This document shows positions 15,902 to 24,545 of a stretch of DNA of 51,458 bases, piece after piece. The number at the start of each line of letters is the position of its first letter. The stretch's first letter is position 1. Source of the DNA: Pseudomonas sp. QTF5 (GTDB taxonomy: Bacteria; Pseudomonadota; Gammaproteobacteria; Pseudomonadales; Pseudomonadaceae). The notes under the pieces are model-generated. The model worked only from the letters and a program-made list of their open reading frames with translations, did not search any database and was not told the origin of the DNA. Position numbers and translations under genes: made by a program. Where the stretch lies: NCBI RefSeq assembly GCF_000512695.2, contig NZ_AZRW02000012.1:110218-161675 (forward strand). The letters are read 5' to 3'.

Positions 15902-18105
15902 TGGCAGCGCAAGAGTTCTACACAATTCTGACCAAGGCCGGCTTTCAATACGAAGCCGAATGCAAGGCCAACGGCAAACCGATCAAGCTGGTAAAAATGA
16001 GCGTCGGTGATGGTAACGGTGCGTCCTATAACCCCGTGGATACGCAAACTACGCTGAAGCGCAAGGTGTGGGAGGGCAACCTAAACAATCTGTATCAGGA
16101 CAAGGTGAACACGGCCTGGCTGGTGGTCGAGGCCGTCATTCCTGAAACGGTGGGCGGGTGGTGGGTGCGCGAGGTGGGTGTCTGGACCGACACCGGCGTG
16201 TTGTATGCCATCGGTAAATACCCCGAGTCATACAAACCGTTGATCAACAACGGCGCCGGTCGCGAAGTCAGTATCCGCACGATCTTCACCACGTCCAACG
16301 CCGACAACGTGACGTTGATGCTCGACGGGTCGGTCATTCAGGCGACCCGCGCCTGGGTGAAAGATTTTGTTGATGCCGAGTTGGCCAGCGTCTTGTCGGC
16401 GGAGCATGAGGCAGGCAAAACCCACACCTACCCGCTGGCCAATTTCATCGAAACCGATTGGGTGTCGGAGTCGAGTCAGTCGGAATACCTGGCGGAGATT
16501 TTCCGCACCTTTGGTCAGTCGGGGGTGTTGGGCAGTCGCCAATACGGTTCTGCCGGTACCGAGTCGTTCAACCGCACGTTCGACGGCGCTTATTCGGCCA
16601 TCAACCTGCACAACCACCCGAACCTACTGGCGACCCCCGGGCTGGGTGAAATCGCGGCCATGATCAATGGCCACATGGTCAGGACGCGCCATAACGACTA
16701 TCGCTTGCGCAGCGCGGCGCCGGGTAACTACCTGGCGATGGTGGACATTGCCCCACCAGCAGCCCCCGCGTCGGTGAATGCGGCGGTCGGTATTCCGGCG
16801 AAGGTTGCGGAAATGCGCGAATACTTTCGGGCCTTTGCGGCGCGTGATACGTCGATTCGCGACTATCAGCCCCATTTTCGCTGGAACCTGTCGGTGCTGG
16901 AAATCTGGCCGGAGCTGTTGACCGATGAGGTGAATGACACCTTTGAAAGCTTCCGCCATCTGGAGGAAATCAACGGCTATCGCGACCTGTTGTCGCGCAC
17001 TTTGTTGATGGGCGCCACCGGCTTCAGCGGTCGCAATGAAAACGGGTCGTTTATCCCCGGCTCGGTGCGGCAAGTGTCCAAGACGGGGCGGCCGCAGTAC
17101 GTGGCCTGGCGTTATCGCATTTCGGTCGCGGACGTGGGCAGCGTCGGGGATTACCCCGTGGACAAACTCATTACCCCGCTCGATTTGCCGTTGCAGCGTT
17201 GGCACGCGAACCTGACGGGGCCGCAGGTGGCAACAAGCCGTCGCCAGCGGTGGCGTATCAACCGTGAGCTGTCGGTCGATCCGACCTGGGGTGCGTACAA
17301 CGAAAGCCCGACCATCGACCTGCTGGATGAGTTGATGGCCAAGGTGCCGGGGCTGGATGGCGCCGGGGCGAACTTGGTCGAGCAGTACACCGACAGCGGC
17401 GTGGTCACCAAGCTGACCAAGTGGGACAGCCCTGAGCTGCTGAACGCGGCTTACTACAACCGCCGGTATGGGCATGAACGCAATGCCAGCGGCCGTACCA
17501 AGGGCCTGCGCAGTTACAACGACCCGACGCTGTTCGTCGCGTCCAATACGCGCCCTGAGGTGGCGTCGTTTGCGGCGGATGGCCAAACCTATCGCAACAG
17601 CTATGCGATTCCATTGGAGTTGATCTTGCGCACGCCGCTGGAGGGTTGGAACCCCTACGGCATCGCCACGGTAGCCGCCACGCCCGGCGACGGGGCCACC
17701 CCCCAAACCGCCTGGACTGGGCGCAGTGATGGTTCTCGCCACTACATCACGCCGGCCGAGATGTTCTCTGACACGGTGTTAGACCCCGATCCGGCGGATA
17801 CCGGGGCGAGCCCGCGCTGGGTCTTGGATAGCACCGGAACGCCTCGACTGCTGCGGGCCTCGGGCATCTACGCGGTGTTGCCGAAAGTCGAGGGCGCTGG
17901 CGGCCTGGTCCTGCGTTACCCGGTCTATCCGATGTACCACGAAGGGGGCTGGGCGGCGGCGGCCGTTGATGCCTTGGCGGGCGACTGCACGACCAGCATG
18001 GTGAGCTTGATGCGTGGCCACATCACGCAAAAAGACTCGATTGCGGAAATGAGTGAGTCGATCCGGATACTTAAAAACGAAGTTTCGCAACTTAAACAGA
18101 AATAA
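15901..18105 (+). CDS. Tail fibre protein
   Basis: This 734-residue protein begins with the tail-collar fibre N-terminal domain (DUF3751 type): FYTILTKAGFQYEAECKANG (about residues 5-24), KMSVGDGNG, and TVGGWWVREVGVWTDTGVLYAIGKYPESYKP (about 83-113). This domain attaches fibres to the baseplate. The long middle and C-terminal parts are unlike P2 gpH and carry no motif I recognise. The last 25 residues (AEMSESIRILKNEVSQLKQK) form a coiled coil, which should trimerise the fibre. The start at 15901 is set by GGAGG 4 bases upstream; an adjacent GTG at 15898 is less well placed. Confidence 0.85.
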   Translation: MAAQEFYTILTKAGFQYEAECKANGKPIKLVKMSVGDGNGASYNPVDTQTTLKRKVWEGNLNNLYQDKVNTAWLVVEAVIPETVGGWWVREVGVWTDTGVLYAIGKYPESYKPLINNGAGREVSIRTIFTTSNADNVTLMLDGSVIQATRAWVKDFVDAELASVLSAEHEAGKTHTYPLANFIETDWVSESSQSEYLAEIFRTFGQSGVLGSRQYGSAGTESFNRTFDGAYSAINLHNHPNLLATPGLGEIAAMINGHMVRTRHNDYRLRSAAPGNYLAMVDIAPPAAPASVNAAVGIPAKVAEMREYFRAFAARDTSIRDYQPHFRWNLSVLEIWPELLTDEVNDTFESFRHLEEINGYRDLLSRTLLMGATGFSGRNENGSFIPGSVRQVSKTGRPQYVAWRYRISVADVGSVGDYPVDKLITPLDLPLQRWHANLTGPQVATSRRQRWRINRELSVDPTWGAYNESPTIDLLDELMAKVPGLDGAGANLVEQYTDSGVVTKLTKWDSPELLNAAYYNRRYGHERNASGRTKGLRSYNDPTLFVASNTRPEVASFAADGQTYRNSYAIPLELILRTPLEGWNPYGIATVAATPGDGATPQTAWTGRSDGSRHYITPAEMFSDTVLDPDPADTGASPRWVLDSTGTPRLLRASGIYAVLPKVEGAGGLVLRYPVYPMYHEGGWAAAAVDALAGDCTTSMVSLMRGHITQKDSIAEMSESIRILKNEVSQLKQK

Positions 18106-18119
18106 ACCGGGGAATTATT

Positions 18120-18947
18120 ATGGGCATGTCGGCACTGCTGGCTGAGGCTACTCGCCTTGTAACAATGTTTCAGGATAAAGAGAAAGGCATTAAAGACGCC
18201 GTGGCCGCTGCTGTCAGTGCGGTCCCGGTGATGAGTAAGATTTATTATGTCAACGCTATTGCCGGTGATGATGCCACCGGTTTAGGCGACAGGCTCAAGC
18301 CATTCAAGACGATTGCAAAGGCCGTGAATGCCATCCCTTATGGAGGCGGTGGCTATATCCGGTTGTTTGGTCATGAGCATGTGATCGACAGCCTGATTTT
18401 CATCATTTCCAAGAACATTACGATTGCGATGGCCGAGGGTGAGACGGTCATGCCAATCCTGCGAAACGTGTGCATTCCGGCCAACGGTGCAGACGGTTCG
18501 GGGAACCTGGATAACTCGACCACTGGCTTTATGATGGATAGTTCTACCGTCGTGCTGGATAACTTGCGCATTCGCACGGCCAACTATACGAAGCCTGAGT
18601 CAACGACGAACAACGTCTATACCGGTTTGTTCCGGCGCTACGATCGACCGCTGGGCATGATTCATCTGTCTCGTTGCGAAGTTGAACTGGGTGATACCTC
18701 GCTTTCTCGTCATACCATCAACGGGCAAACCGGTATTGTTTCGTTGTACTCGAACAAGATCAGTCGAGTGGGACCGGTCGTTAAGAACACGCCATTAATC
18801 GAGACCGCAGGTACTCCGATTATTTTGTCTGCGCAAAATAATACGTTGCCGGCTGGCGCTAAATGGTCGGGTGATTATTTGACTGGCGTTGTTTTTGACT
18901 CTAACGGCGCGCCTAGAAGTGTCGTTAGTAACTTGGTTCTTGGTTGA
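18120..18947 (+). CDS. Tail-associated beta-helix-like protein
   Basis: The 275-residue protein has a helical start (residues 1-38), then YYVNAIAGDDATGLGDRLKPFKTIAKAVNAIP (about 41-72), the entry motif of right-handed beta-helix proteins of the DUF1565/pectate-lyase-like kind. Repeated short strands with Asn and Thr ladders follow (for example STVVLDNLRIRT, GIVSLYSNKI). Such proteins occur as fibre tips or tailspikes that bind or cut surface polysaccharide. The gene is more AT-rich than the phage average, a sign of recent exchange in the host-range region. It lies 14 bases after the fibre gene. No catalytic residues can be assigned. Confidence 0.6.
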   Translation: MGMSALLAEATRLVTMFQDKEKGIKDAVAAAVSAVPVMSKIYYVNAIAGDDATGLGDRLKPFKTIAKAVNAIPYGGGGYIRLFGHEHVIDSLIFIISKNITIAMAEGETVMPILRNVCIPANGADGSGNLDNSTTGFMMDSSTVVLDNLRIRTANYTKPESTTNNVYTGLFRRYDRPLGMIHLSRCEVELGDTSLSRHTINGQTGIVSLYSNKISRVGPVVKNTPLIETAGTPIILSAQNNTLPAGAKWSGDYLTGVVFDSNGAPRSVVSNLVLG

Positions 18948-18958
18948 TTCGGTGACTA

Positions 18959-19429
18959 ATGATGCGACTTAACTTTACATATGATGGGCAGTTTTATTCG
19001 GCGTTTACCGTGGAGGATGCGCTAGCAGCGGGGATACCGGTGTCTGTGCTGGCCGGAGCTGCTGCTGAGGATATCCAGAAAGGGATTGATGCGGCCGTGG
19101 CCCAGGCTCGTGCGCGCAATGCCACCCGGATCGATGGCCAGGATTCCATGTATTTGCTCAAGGCGAATGAAGCCGAACGCTATATCTCGGCCGGCTCGCC
19201 AGTGGATGCCAGCGACTATGTGTTGCTCAAGGCCGAAGCCGAGGCGTTGCAGATTACCCCGCAGGAACAGGCAAACCGGGTGATTGAAGCCCGGGATTCC
19301 TGGCTGGCCGTGGCGGCCCGCATTGAAGCAGCCCGCATCGGCGGCAAGGGCTCGCTGACAGAGTTGGCCACCGTCGAAGCGGTGGTCGCCGCCGGTGAAC
19401 TGGTGATCGCTGAGCTGGACGCCATCTAA
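18959..19429 (+). CDS. Tail fibre assembly-like protein
   Basis: The 156-residue protein stands where P2 carries gpG. It begins MMRLNFTYDGQFYSAFTVEDALAAGIP and is mainly helical and Ala/Glu-rich after residue 40. The C-terminal segment ANRVIEARDSWLAVAARIEAARI resembles the helical end of tail-fibre assembly chaperones. It probably helps fold or attach the fibre. ATGs at 18959 and 18962 are both possible starts and neither has a clear ribosome-binding site. A strong terminator follows 30 bases after the stop. Confidence 0.6.
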   Translation: MMRLNFTYDGQFYSAFTVEDALAAGIPVSVLAGAAAEDIQKGIDAAVAQARARNATRIDGQDSMYLLKANEAERYISAGSPVDASDYVLLKAEAEALQITPQEQANRVIEARDSWLAVAARIEAARIGGKGSLTELATVEAVVAAGELVIAELDAI

Positions 19430-19458
19430 GCCAGCGCCTCCCCGCTAAGACACCCCCA

Positions 19459-19510
19459 AGCCGCGAAAGCGGTTTTTTTTCGCCTGAAAGTCCCCGCCCT
19501 GGGGGCTTTC
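19459..19510 (+). terminator. Terminator and second hairpin between fibre and sheath genes
   Basis: AGCCGC (19459-19464), a GAAA tetraloop and GCGGTT (19469-19474) form a short stable stem followed by eight T (19473-19480): a typical rho-independent terminator. A second stem, GAAAGTCCCC (19486-19495) with GGGGGCTTTC (19501-19510), follows 20 bases before the sheath start. Either Q-modified polymerase reads through, or the sheath operon has its own start. Confidence 0.75.
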
Positions 19511-19530
19511 GCTTTCTGCTGGAGATTGAA

Positions 19531-20673
19531 ATGGCAGCTGATTACCTGCACGGGGTCGAGCAGTTTTTTCTCGAAAACCTCGACCGCCCTATCGAAGTCC
19601 TGGCGGCATCGACCATCGGCCTGGTGGCCACCGCTGACGATGCCGACCCGCTGGTGTTTCCGCTCAATACCCCGGTGCTGTGCAACAGCGACAAGCTAAT
19701 CGCCAAGGCCGGCATGACGGGCACCCTGCGTGATGCGCTGAACGACATCTACCGCCAGTCCGGCGCGGTGGTCGTGGTGGTGCGCGTCGACGCGACGGAA
19801 ACCCCTGAAACCCAAATCGCCGGGGTGGTCGGCACCATCGACAACGAAACCGGCAAATACACCGGCCTCAAGGCGTTGTTGGCCGCTGAATCCCTGGTCG
19901 GCGTGCGCCCGCGGCTAATCATCGCCCCGGAGTTCAGTCACCTGACGGGCGTGGGTGCGGCAATGGAAGTGGTTGCGAAGAAGCTCAACGCAATCCCAAT
20001 CATCGACGGCAGCGAGAAGGGCTATTCCGCCGTTATCGGCGAAGCGGCGTTGTATCAAGAAACGCTGTTCGTGAACTGCGGTGTCAAGGTGCTGGACGAG
20101 GTTACCGGCCAGGTTGTGACCCGCAAGGCGTCGCCGACCATCGCCGGGCATATCGTGCGCGTCGACAATGAAGAGGGCTATTGGAACAGTGCGTCGAGCC
20201 GGAAAATCTTCGGGATCCTCGGCACGTCCGAAGTGATCGACCATGCCATCGGCAGCACCACCAGCAAGGCCAACTTGTACAACAGCAAGAACGTGGCGGT
20301 GATCGTCAATCAGCAAGGCGGCTGGTATCTGTACGGCAACCGCTTGGCCAATTCCGTGATGATGCCGCACCAGCGGATTCGCTACATCGTCGGCGATTCG
20401 ATCCTGTACGCGCACCAGGAATTGCTCGACCGCAACGTCACCCAAGGTTACGTGGATGGCGTGAAGAACCGGGTCAACAAACTGATCCGCCGATTGAAGT
20501 CGCGCGACGTAATCAGCGGCGGCGAATGCTGGGTCGACAAGGAACTGAACCAAGCCGCCATCGGCGCCGGCCAGGTGTATTGGGATTACGACCTGGGCTT
20601 CTACGACGTGGCCGAACGTATGACGTTCCGTCAGCACATCAGCACTAAATACAACGAAGCCATTTTCGAGTAA
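19531..20673 (+). CDS. Contractile tail sheath protein, FI-like
   Basis: The 380-residue protein matches P2 FI. The N-terminal HGVEQFFLENLDRPIEVLAASTIGLVATADDAD (about residues 6-38) is the extended strand region that links subunits. The family block LVGVRPRLIIAPEFS (about 121-135) follows. The C-terminal half has YGNRLANSVMMPHQRIRYIVGDSI (about 269-292), and it ends DVAERMTFRQHISTKYNEAIFE, the conserved terminal strand of sheath handshakes. The sheath contracts to drive the tube through the envelope. A GGAG ribosome-binding sequence precedes the ATG. The tube gene follows after 11 bases. Confidence 0.93.
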   Translation: MAADYLHGVEQFFLENLDRPIEVLAASTIGLVATADDADPLVFPLNTPVLCNSDKLIAKAGMTGTLRDALNDIYRQSGAVVVVVRVDATETPETQIAGVVGTIDNETGKYTGLKALLAAESLVGVRPRLIIAPEFSHLTGVGAAMEVVAKKLNAIPIIDGSEKGYSAVIGEAALYQETLFVNCGVKVLDEVTGQVVTRKASPTIAGHIVRVDNEEGYWNSASSRKIFGILGTSEVIDHAIGSTTSKANLYNSKNVAVIVNQQGGWYLYGNRLANSVMMPHQRIRYIVGDSILYAHQELLDRNVTQGYVDGVKNRVNKLIRRLKSRDVISGGECWVDKELNQAAIGAGQVYWDYDLGFYDVAERMTFRQHISTKYNEAIFE

Positions 20674-20684
20674 GGGGGTGATCC

Positions 20685-21197
20685 ATGGGCGCCAAGCTGC
20701 CTAGTGTTTTGGTCGACGTGAATTCGTTCTTCAAGGACGAATCATTTGCCGGCCGCTGTAATACCGCCACCTTGCCCAAGGTTGTCACCAAGACGATGGA
20801 CCAGACCCTGGCCGGCGTCGCGGGTGACATCGAGCGCGACCTGGGACGCCTGGAAAAGCTGGAGTGCGATGTCACTATCTCTGACTACTCCGAGCGCATT
20901 ACCGGCCTTCTGGGCGCGCGTGACAGCCGTGAAGAGGTGTTCACGCTGCGCGGTGCGGTCGACGTGGGCGGGATCATCAAGACGGTGATTGTGCGCATGC
21001 AAGGCTTCTGGAAGTCCGCCGAGTTCAACGAATGGGCCCCGGAAAAAGAGGCCACCATGAAATTCGCCATCGCGGTCGAGCTGTTCCACTTTGAGGTGGA
21101 CGGCAAAGAGCTGATTTACATCGACAAGCTCAACAACGAATTCCGCGTCAACGGCGTGGACCGCAACAAAGAAATTCGCGCGGCGCTGGCCCAGTAA
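20685..21197 (+). CDS. Tail tube protein, FII-like
   Basis: This 170-residue protein is the P2 FII type. It has LPSVLVDVNSFFKDESFAGRCNTATLPKV at the N-terminus, TMDQTLAGVAGDIERDLGRLEKLECDVTISDYS (about residues 45-77) and a final IDKLNNEFRVNGVDRNKEIRAAL, all conserved in tube proteins. It polymerises into the inner tube around the tape measure. A GGGGGTGATCC sequence precedes the start. The stop codon lies in the loop of a terminator hairpin, so the amount of downstream transcript is probably reduced. Confidence 0.93.
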   Translation: MGAKLPSVLVDVNSFFKDESFAGRCNTATLPKVVTKTMDQTLAGVAGDIERDLGRLEKLECDVTISDYSERITGLLGARDSREEVFTLRGAVDVGGIIKTVIVRMQGFWKSAEFNEWAPEKEATMKFAIAVELFHFEVDGKELIYIDKLNNEFRVNGVDRNKEIRAALAQ

Positions 21198-21213
21198 GGG
21201 CCGGCGTTTTTTT
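21186..21213 (+). terminator. Terminator overlapping the end of the tube gene
   Basis: CTGGCCC (21186-21192) pairs with GGGCCGG (21198-21204) around the loop AGTAA that contains the tube stop codon. Seven T follow (21207-21213). It should lower expression of the minor tail genes relative to sheath and tube. Confidence 0.7.
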
Positions 21214-21235
21214 GCCCCATTTTTGAGGAATCCCC

Positions 21236-21648
21236 ATGAGCAAGCCTGTAATCCTGACCCGCCCAATCACACGCGGCGAAACCGAAATCACTGAGGTCAC
21301 CTTTCGCGAGCCCGGCGCCGGCGAATTGCGTGGCCTGGACATGTTCGACGTGATCCGCATGGGTGTGAACGCGCACCGTGTACTGGTGCCGCGTATCGCC
21401 AATATCACCGCCAACGAGTTCGACCTGCTGGCCCCCAAAGATCTGTTGAATGTGCAGACGGAGGTGGTCGCTTTTTTCACGGATTGACCGCCGTACCGCA
21501 CGAAGTAATGGAGGCGGAAGCCGACATTTTCCTGGTCTTCACCGGCTGGGATGCGCTGACGACGGAGCGCATGCGGCTTGAAGAGCTGATGCGTTGGCAC
21601 AAGATCGCGCTTGCTCGGTACGAGCAGGGCCGGGCCGGGCAGTCCTGA
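21236..21648 (+). CDS. Tail assembly protein E, with E' extension by -1 frameshift
   Basis: The unshifted product (21236-21487) has 83 residues: MSKPVILTRPITRGETEITE, then EPGAGELRGLDMFDVIRMG and a short C-terminus. This is P2 gpE. At codons 79-81 the sequence GC-T-TTT-TTC gives the slippery heptamer T TTT TTC (21472-21478). A -1 slip there continues into HGLTAVPHEVMEAEADIFLV and ends RWHKIALARYEQGRAGQS at the TGA 21646-21648, giving about 137 residues. P2 and related phages make E and E+E' this way as tape-measure chaperones. The +1-shifted E' region has no start with a good ribosome-binding sequence of its own. Confidence 0.85.
21472..21478 (+). promoter_or_regulatory. Slippery heptamer TTTTTTC for -1 frameshift E/E'
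   Basis: The zero frame reads GCT TTT TTC ACG GAT TGA. Both tRNAs can re-pair one base back on T TTT TTC, matching the X XXY YYZ rule. The zero-frame stop follows nine bases later, and the -1 frame remains open for 56 more codons with a protein ending typical of E'. This is the same strategy and gene position as in P2. Confidence 0.85.
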
Positions 21649-21681
21649 GAGGGGCCGCCCGGCCTTTTTTTGGGGTGGGCT

Positions 21682-24489
21682 ATGTCGAATTCTATGCGGC
21701 TAAACCTGATCATGGGCTTGGTGGACAAAATCACCGGGCCCATTCTGAAGGTGACCGATACCACGTCGCGGATGGGCGAAAAAATCAAGGCGACCCAGTC
21801 CGAGCTGTCGCGCCTGGGCAATACCTCTAAGGACATCGAGCACTTCAAAGCGCTCGAGGCGCGCACCGGCCAGACCGCGCAGGCCTTGGCCCTGGCTCAA
21901 TCCAAAGCGCAGGCCCTGGGGCAGCAGCTGAATGCCACGGCCAACCCGACCCGCAAGATGACGGATGAATTTACCCGGGCGGCCGAACAGGTCAAACGCT
22001 TGCAGGCACAACAGCAGTCCGAACGCCTGGAGCTTCAGCGCACCGGCCAGCAGCTTGCGGCAACGGGGGTGAACACGGGGAGGCTTTCCGAAGCCACGCG
22101 GCGTATTGAAGTGCAGACGCGCCGCTACAACGAGCAATTGGCCAAGGAACAGAAAGCCTTGGCCTTGGTCGCCGAAAAGCAAAAGCGCCTGGGTGAAATC
22201 AAGCAGCGCAACAGCGACATGAAAATGTCGGCGACGGGTGACGCCATCGGGGTCGGTGTGGCCATCGCCGGCGCGAAACAGCTGGTCGATGCGTATGGCG
22301 AAGTAGTCACCGCGCGCAATGACGGTTTAGCCCTGGGGCTGGATGAGGCTGGCATTAATTCGATTACCGCCAAGGCCAAAGAGTTTTCGAACATGTGGTC
22401 GGGCACCACGCAAAAGGAGTTCATCGAAGGCGCGGTCGAAATCAAGTCGGCGATTGACACCTTGGGCGCCGAGGCTATCGGCGACTTCACCAAAATTGCG
22501 GCGTTGGTGGCGAAGTCGACCAAGTCGACCACCGCCGAAATGACGTCGCTGATGTCGACCGGCTACGGCGTGTATCGCCGCCAGTTCGACGACTTCGGTA
22601 AAGCGGTGGTGGCGGGCTGGGACAAGATGAGCGCGGAAGAACGCGACATTGAGTTCGGCAAGTACTTCGCGGCGGGCCTGGTCGAAACGGTCAACGTGTT
22701 CAAATCGGACGGGCAGCAGATGTCGGCGGCGCTGACCAACTTGGGCGCGACCGCCACGTCGGCGAACATTCCGTTTGCCGAGCAGTTGGCTATTCTCGGC
22801 CAGCTTCAGCTCACGATGTCCGGTTCTGAAGCGGCCACGAAGTACCGTTCGTTTATCGGCGCGGCCGCCGGGGCCAGTGAAAAGCTGGGCGTCTCTTTCA
22901 TGGATGCCAACGACAAGCTGTTGTCGATGCCGGCAATTCTGGAAGTGCTGCGCAAGAAGTACGGCGCCACCCTGGACGCGATGGAAACCCAGGAGATGAA
23001 AAAGGCGTTTGGCACCGACGAAGCTATCGCCCTGATCCAGCTGCTGTACCCCGAAATTGACTCGCTGAAAAAGAACATCAGCGGCATGGGTGAAGCGCTG
23101 AAAACAGGCATGTCGACCACTGAGCGCATGGCTCAAATCATGAACAGCGGCCCGAACGAGTCGTTTAAGTTGATGAGCCAGCGCATTCAAAACGCCAGTG
23201 TCACCCTGGGCGCGGTGTTCGCCCCGGCGATGATGTTTGCCGCCGGTGCCGTGGGCCAGCTGGCCAGCCTGATCGGCAGCCTGGCCGAGCGCTTTCCGTT
23301 TCTCTCCCAGGTGATTGGCTTCGCCCTGGTCGGGCTGGTGGGCCTGAAGGTGGCGTCGATTGCCGCCCGATTTGGCTTCGCGTTCCTTTCTGATGGACTG
23401 ATGCTGGCCCGCCGTTCGCTGATGTTCTTCACGGCGGCCAACCTGCGCACGCAAGCGGCGTTACTCGTAACGCGAGTTCGATCGATCGCGGCTGCGGCGG
23501 GGGTATTGCTGCTGGGCACCGCCAGTCGTGCCTACGCCGTAGGCGCGGCGGTGATGACTGCAGCGCAATGGGCGTTAAACGTGGCCATGTCGGCCAACCC
23601 CATAGGCCTGGTGATTGCCGGCATGCTGGCATTGGTGGGTGTGGTGGCCCTGGTGGTGCGCTATTGGGAGCCGCTGAAAGGCTTCTTTGGCGGGCTGTGG
23701 GAACGCATCAAGGTCGTGTTCTCGGCGGCCTGTGAAGTCATTAAGGCGCTGTTGGCTTATTCGCCGATGGCCTTGCTGATGCAGACATGGGCACCTCTGA
23801 CCGCCTTTTTCCGCGGCCTATGGACCAACGTCAAAATGGTGTTCTCGGCGGCTTGGGAGTTCATCAAAGCGCTGATGAACTTCGCCTTTGTCTGGTCGAT
23901 CTTCCTGGTGTGGGAGCCGCTAGTGGCGTTCTTTAGTGGGCTGTGGGAGCGCGTTAAGGTGCTGTTCTCGGCGGCCTGGGAGTTCATCAAGGCGCTGATG
24001 GCCGATTCCCCTCTGGCGCTGGTGACTCAGGCGTGGGAACCACTGTTTACGTTCTTCGGTACGCTTTGGGATCGCATCAAGAGCGTGTTTGCTGAGTCGA
24101 CCCAATGGCTGACGGACAAGGTTCTGGCGCCGGTCACGTCCATCATGGACAAGGTCGGGGGCTTTCTCGGCGACGGCGCGGTCGCCATCACGCAGAAAAT
24201 CACAGGTGCGACCGACGCGGTGAACGCCGCACTGCCACCGGTGGCCCCGGGCGCGGGGGCGGTAGCCGCACCCGGGGCGCCCTTGGCGGCGCCAGTGGGA
24301 GGCGTGGCATCGCCGGCCGGTCGGCCGCCTTCAACGCAACAGGTCAATCAATACGGCGGCATCGTCGTGCAAGCGGCCCCGGGCATGTCGGAAGAGCAAG
24401 TCGCGAAGAAGGTGCGCGCCGAGCTGGATGCCCGCGACCGCCAGGCCAGTCGGTCGCAGCGCGGTCGTCTGGGGGATGGCCAAGGCTAA
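21682..24489 (+). CDS. Tail tape measure protein
   Basis: This 935-residue protein sets tail length. Residues about 20-160 are Gln/Ala/Lys-rich coiled coil. A TP901-type tape-measure core follows (about 180-520, with FAEQLAILGQLQLTMSG). Hydrophobic segments at about 510-570 and 595-655 (NPIGLVIAGMLALVGVVALV) can insert in the host membrane. From 23665 a 41-residue unit (WEPL..FF.GLWERIK...SAAWEFIKAL) recurs four times at exactly 123-base spacing (23665, 23788, 23911, 24034). A Pro/Ala/Gly-rich stretch and a charged C-terminus end it. The start at 21682 is chosen over a TTG at 21670 that lacks a good ribosome-binding position. Confidence 0.9.
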   Translation: MSNSMRLNLIMGLVDKITGPILKVTDTTSRMGEKIKATQSELSRLGNTSKDIEHFKALEARTGQTAQALALAQSKAQALGQQLNATANPTRKMTDEFTRAAEQVKRLQAQQQSERLELQRTGQQLAATGVNTGRLSEATRRIEVQTRRYNEQLAKEQKALALVAEKQKRLGEIKQRNSDMKMSATGDAIGVGVAIAGAKQLVDAYGEVVTARNDGLALGLDEAGINSITAKAKEFSNMWSGTTQKEFIEGAVEIKSAIDTLGAEAIGDFTKIAALVAKSTKSTTAEMTSLMSTGYGVYRRQFDDFGKAVVAGWDKMSAEERDIEFGKYFAAGLVETVNVFKSDGQQMSAALTNLGATATSANIPFAEQLAILGQLQLTMSGSEAATKYRSFIGAAAGASEKLGVSFMDANDKLLSMPAILEVLRKKYGATLDAMETQEMKKAFGTDEAIALIQLLYPEIDSLKKNISGMGEALKTGMSTTERMAQIMNSGPNESFKLMSQRIQNASVTLGAVFAPAMMFAAGAVGQLASLIGSLAERFPFLSQVIGFALVGLVGLKVASIAARFGFAFLSDGLMLARRSLMFFTAANLRTQAALLVTRVRSIAAAAGVLLLGTASRAYAVGAAVMTAAQWALNVAMSANPIGLVIAGMLALVGVVALVVRYWEPLKGFFGGLWERIKVVFSAACEVIKALLAYSPMALLMQTWAPLTAFFRGLWTNVKMVFSAAWEFIKALMNFAFVWSIFLVWEPLVAFFSGLWERVKVLFSAAWEFIKALMADSPLALVTQAWEPLFTFFGTLWDRIKSVFAESTQWLTDKVLAPVTSIMDKVGGFLGDGAVAITQKITGATDAVNAALPPVAPGAGAVAAPGAPLAAPVGGVASPAGRPPSTQQVNQYGGIVVQAAPGMSEEQVAKKVRAELDARDRQASRSQRGRLGDGQG
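23665..24099 (+). repeat. 41-residue tandem repeat inside the tape measure gene
   Basis: Four in-frame copies of a 123-base unit begin at 23665, 23788, 23911 and 24034, each encoding W(E/A)PL..FF..LW followed by SAAWEFIKAL in the first three. The fourth copy is partial. Copies two and three differ at several codons, so the repeat is not a recent exact duplication. Copy number would change tail length by a fixed step. Confidence 0.85.
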
Positions 24490-24545
24490 TAAGCGAAATA
24501 GCTAAATAGCGAAACCGCCCCCGGGCGGTCTTCGCGGGGAGGGGT

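Noticed and set aside
16624..17742. 372-codon minus-strand frame opposite the tail fibre gene
   Set aside because: Arg/His/Gln-rich shadow translation, no ribosome-binding site, and the plus-strand fibre gene is intact.
22327..23454. 375-codon minus-strand frame opposite the tape measure
   Set aside because: Arg/Gln/His-rich shadow of the tape measure gene without translation signals.
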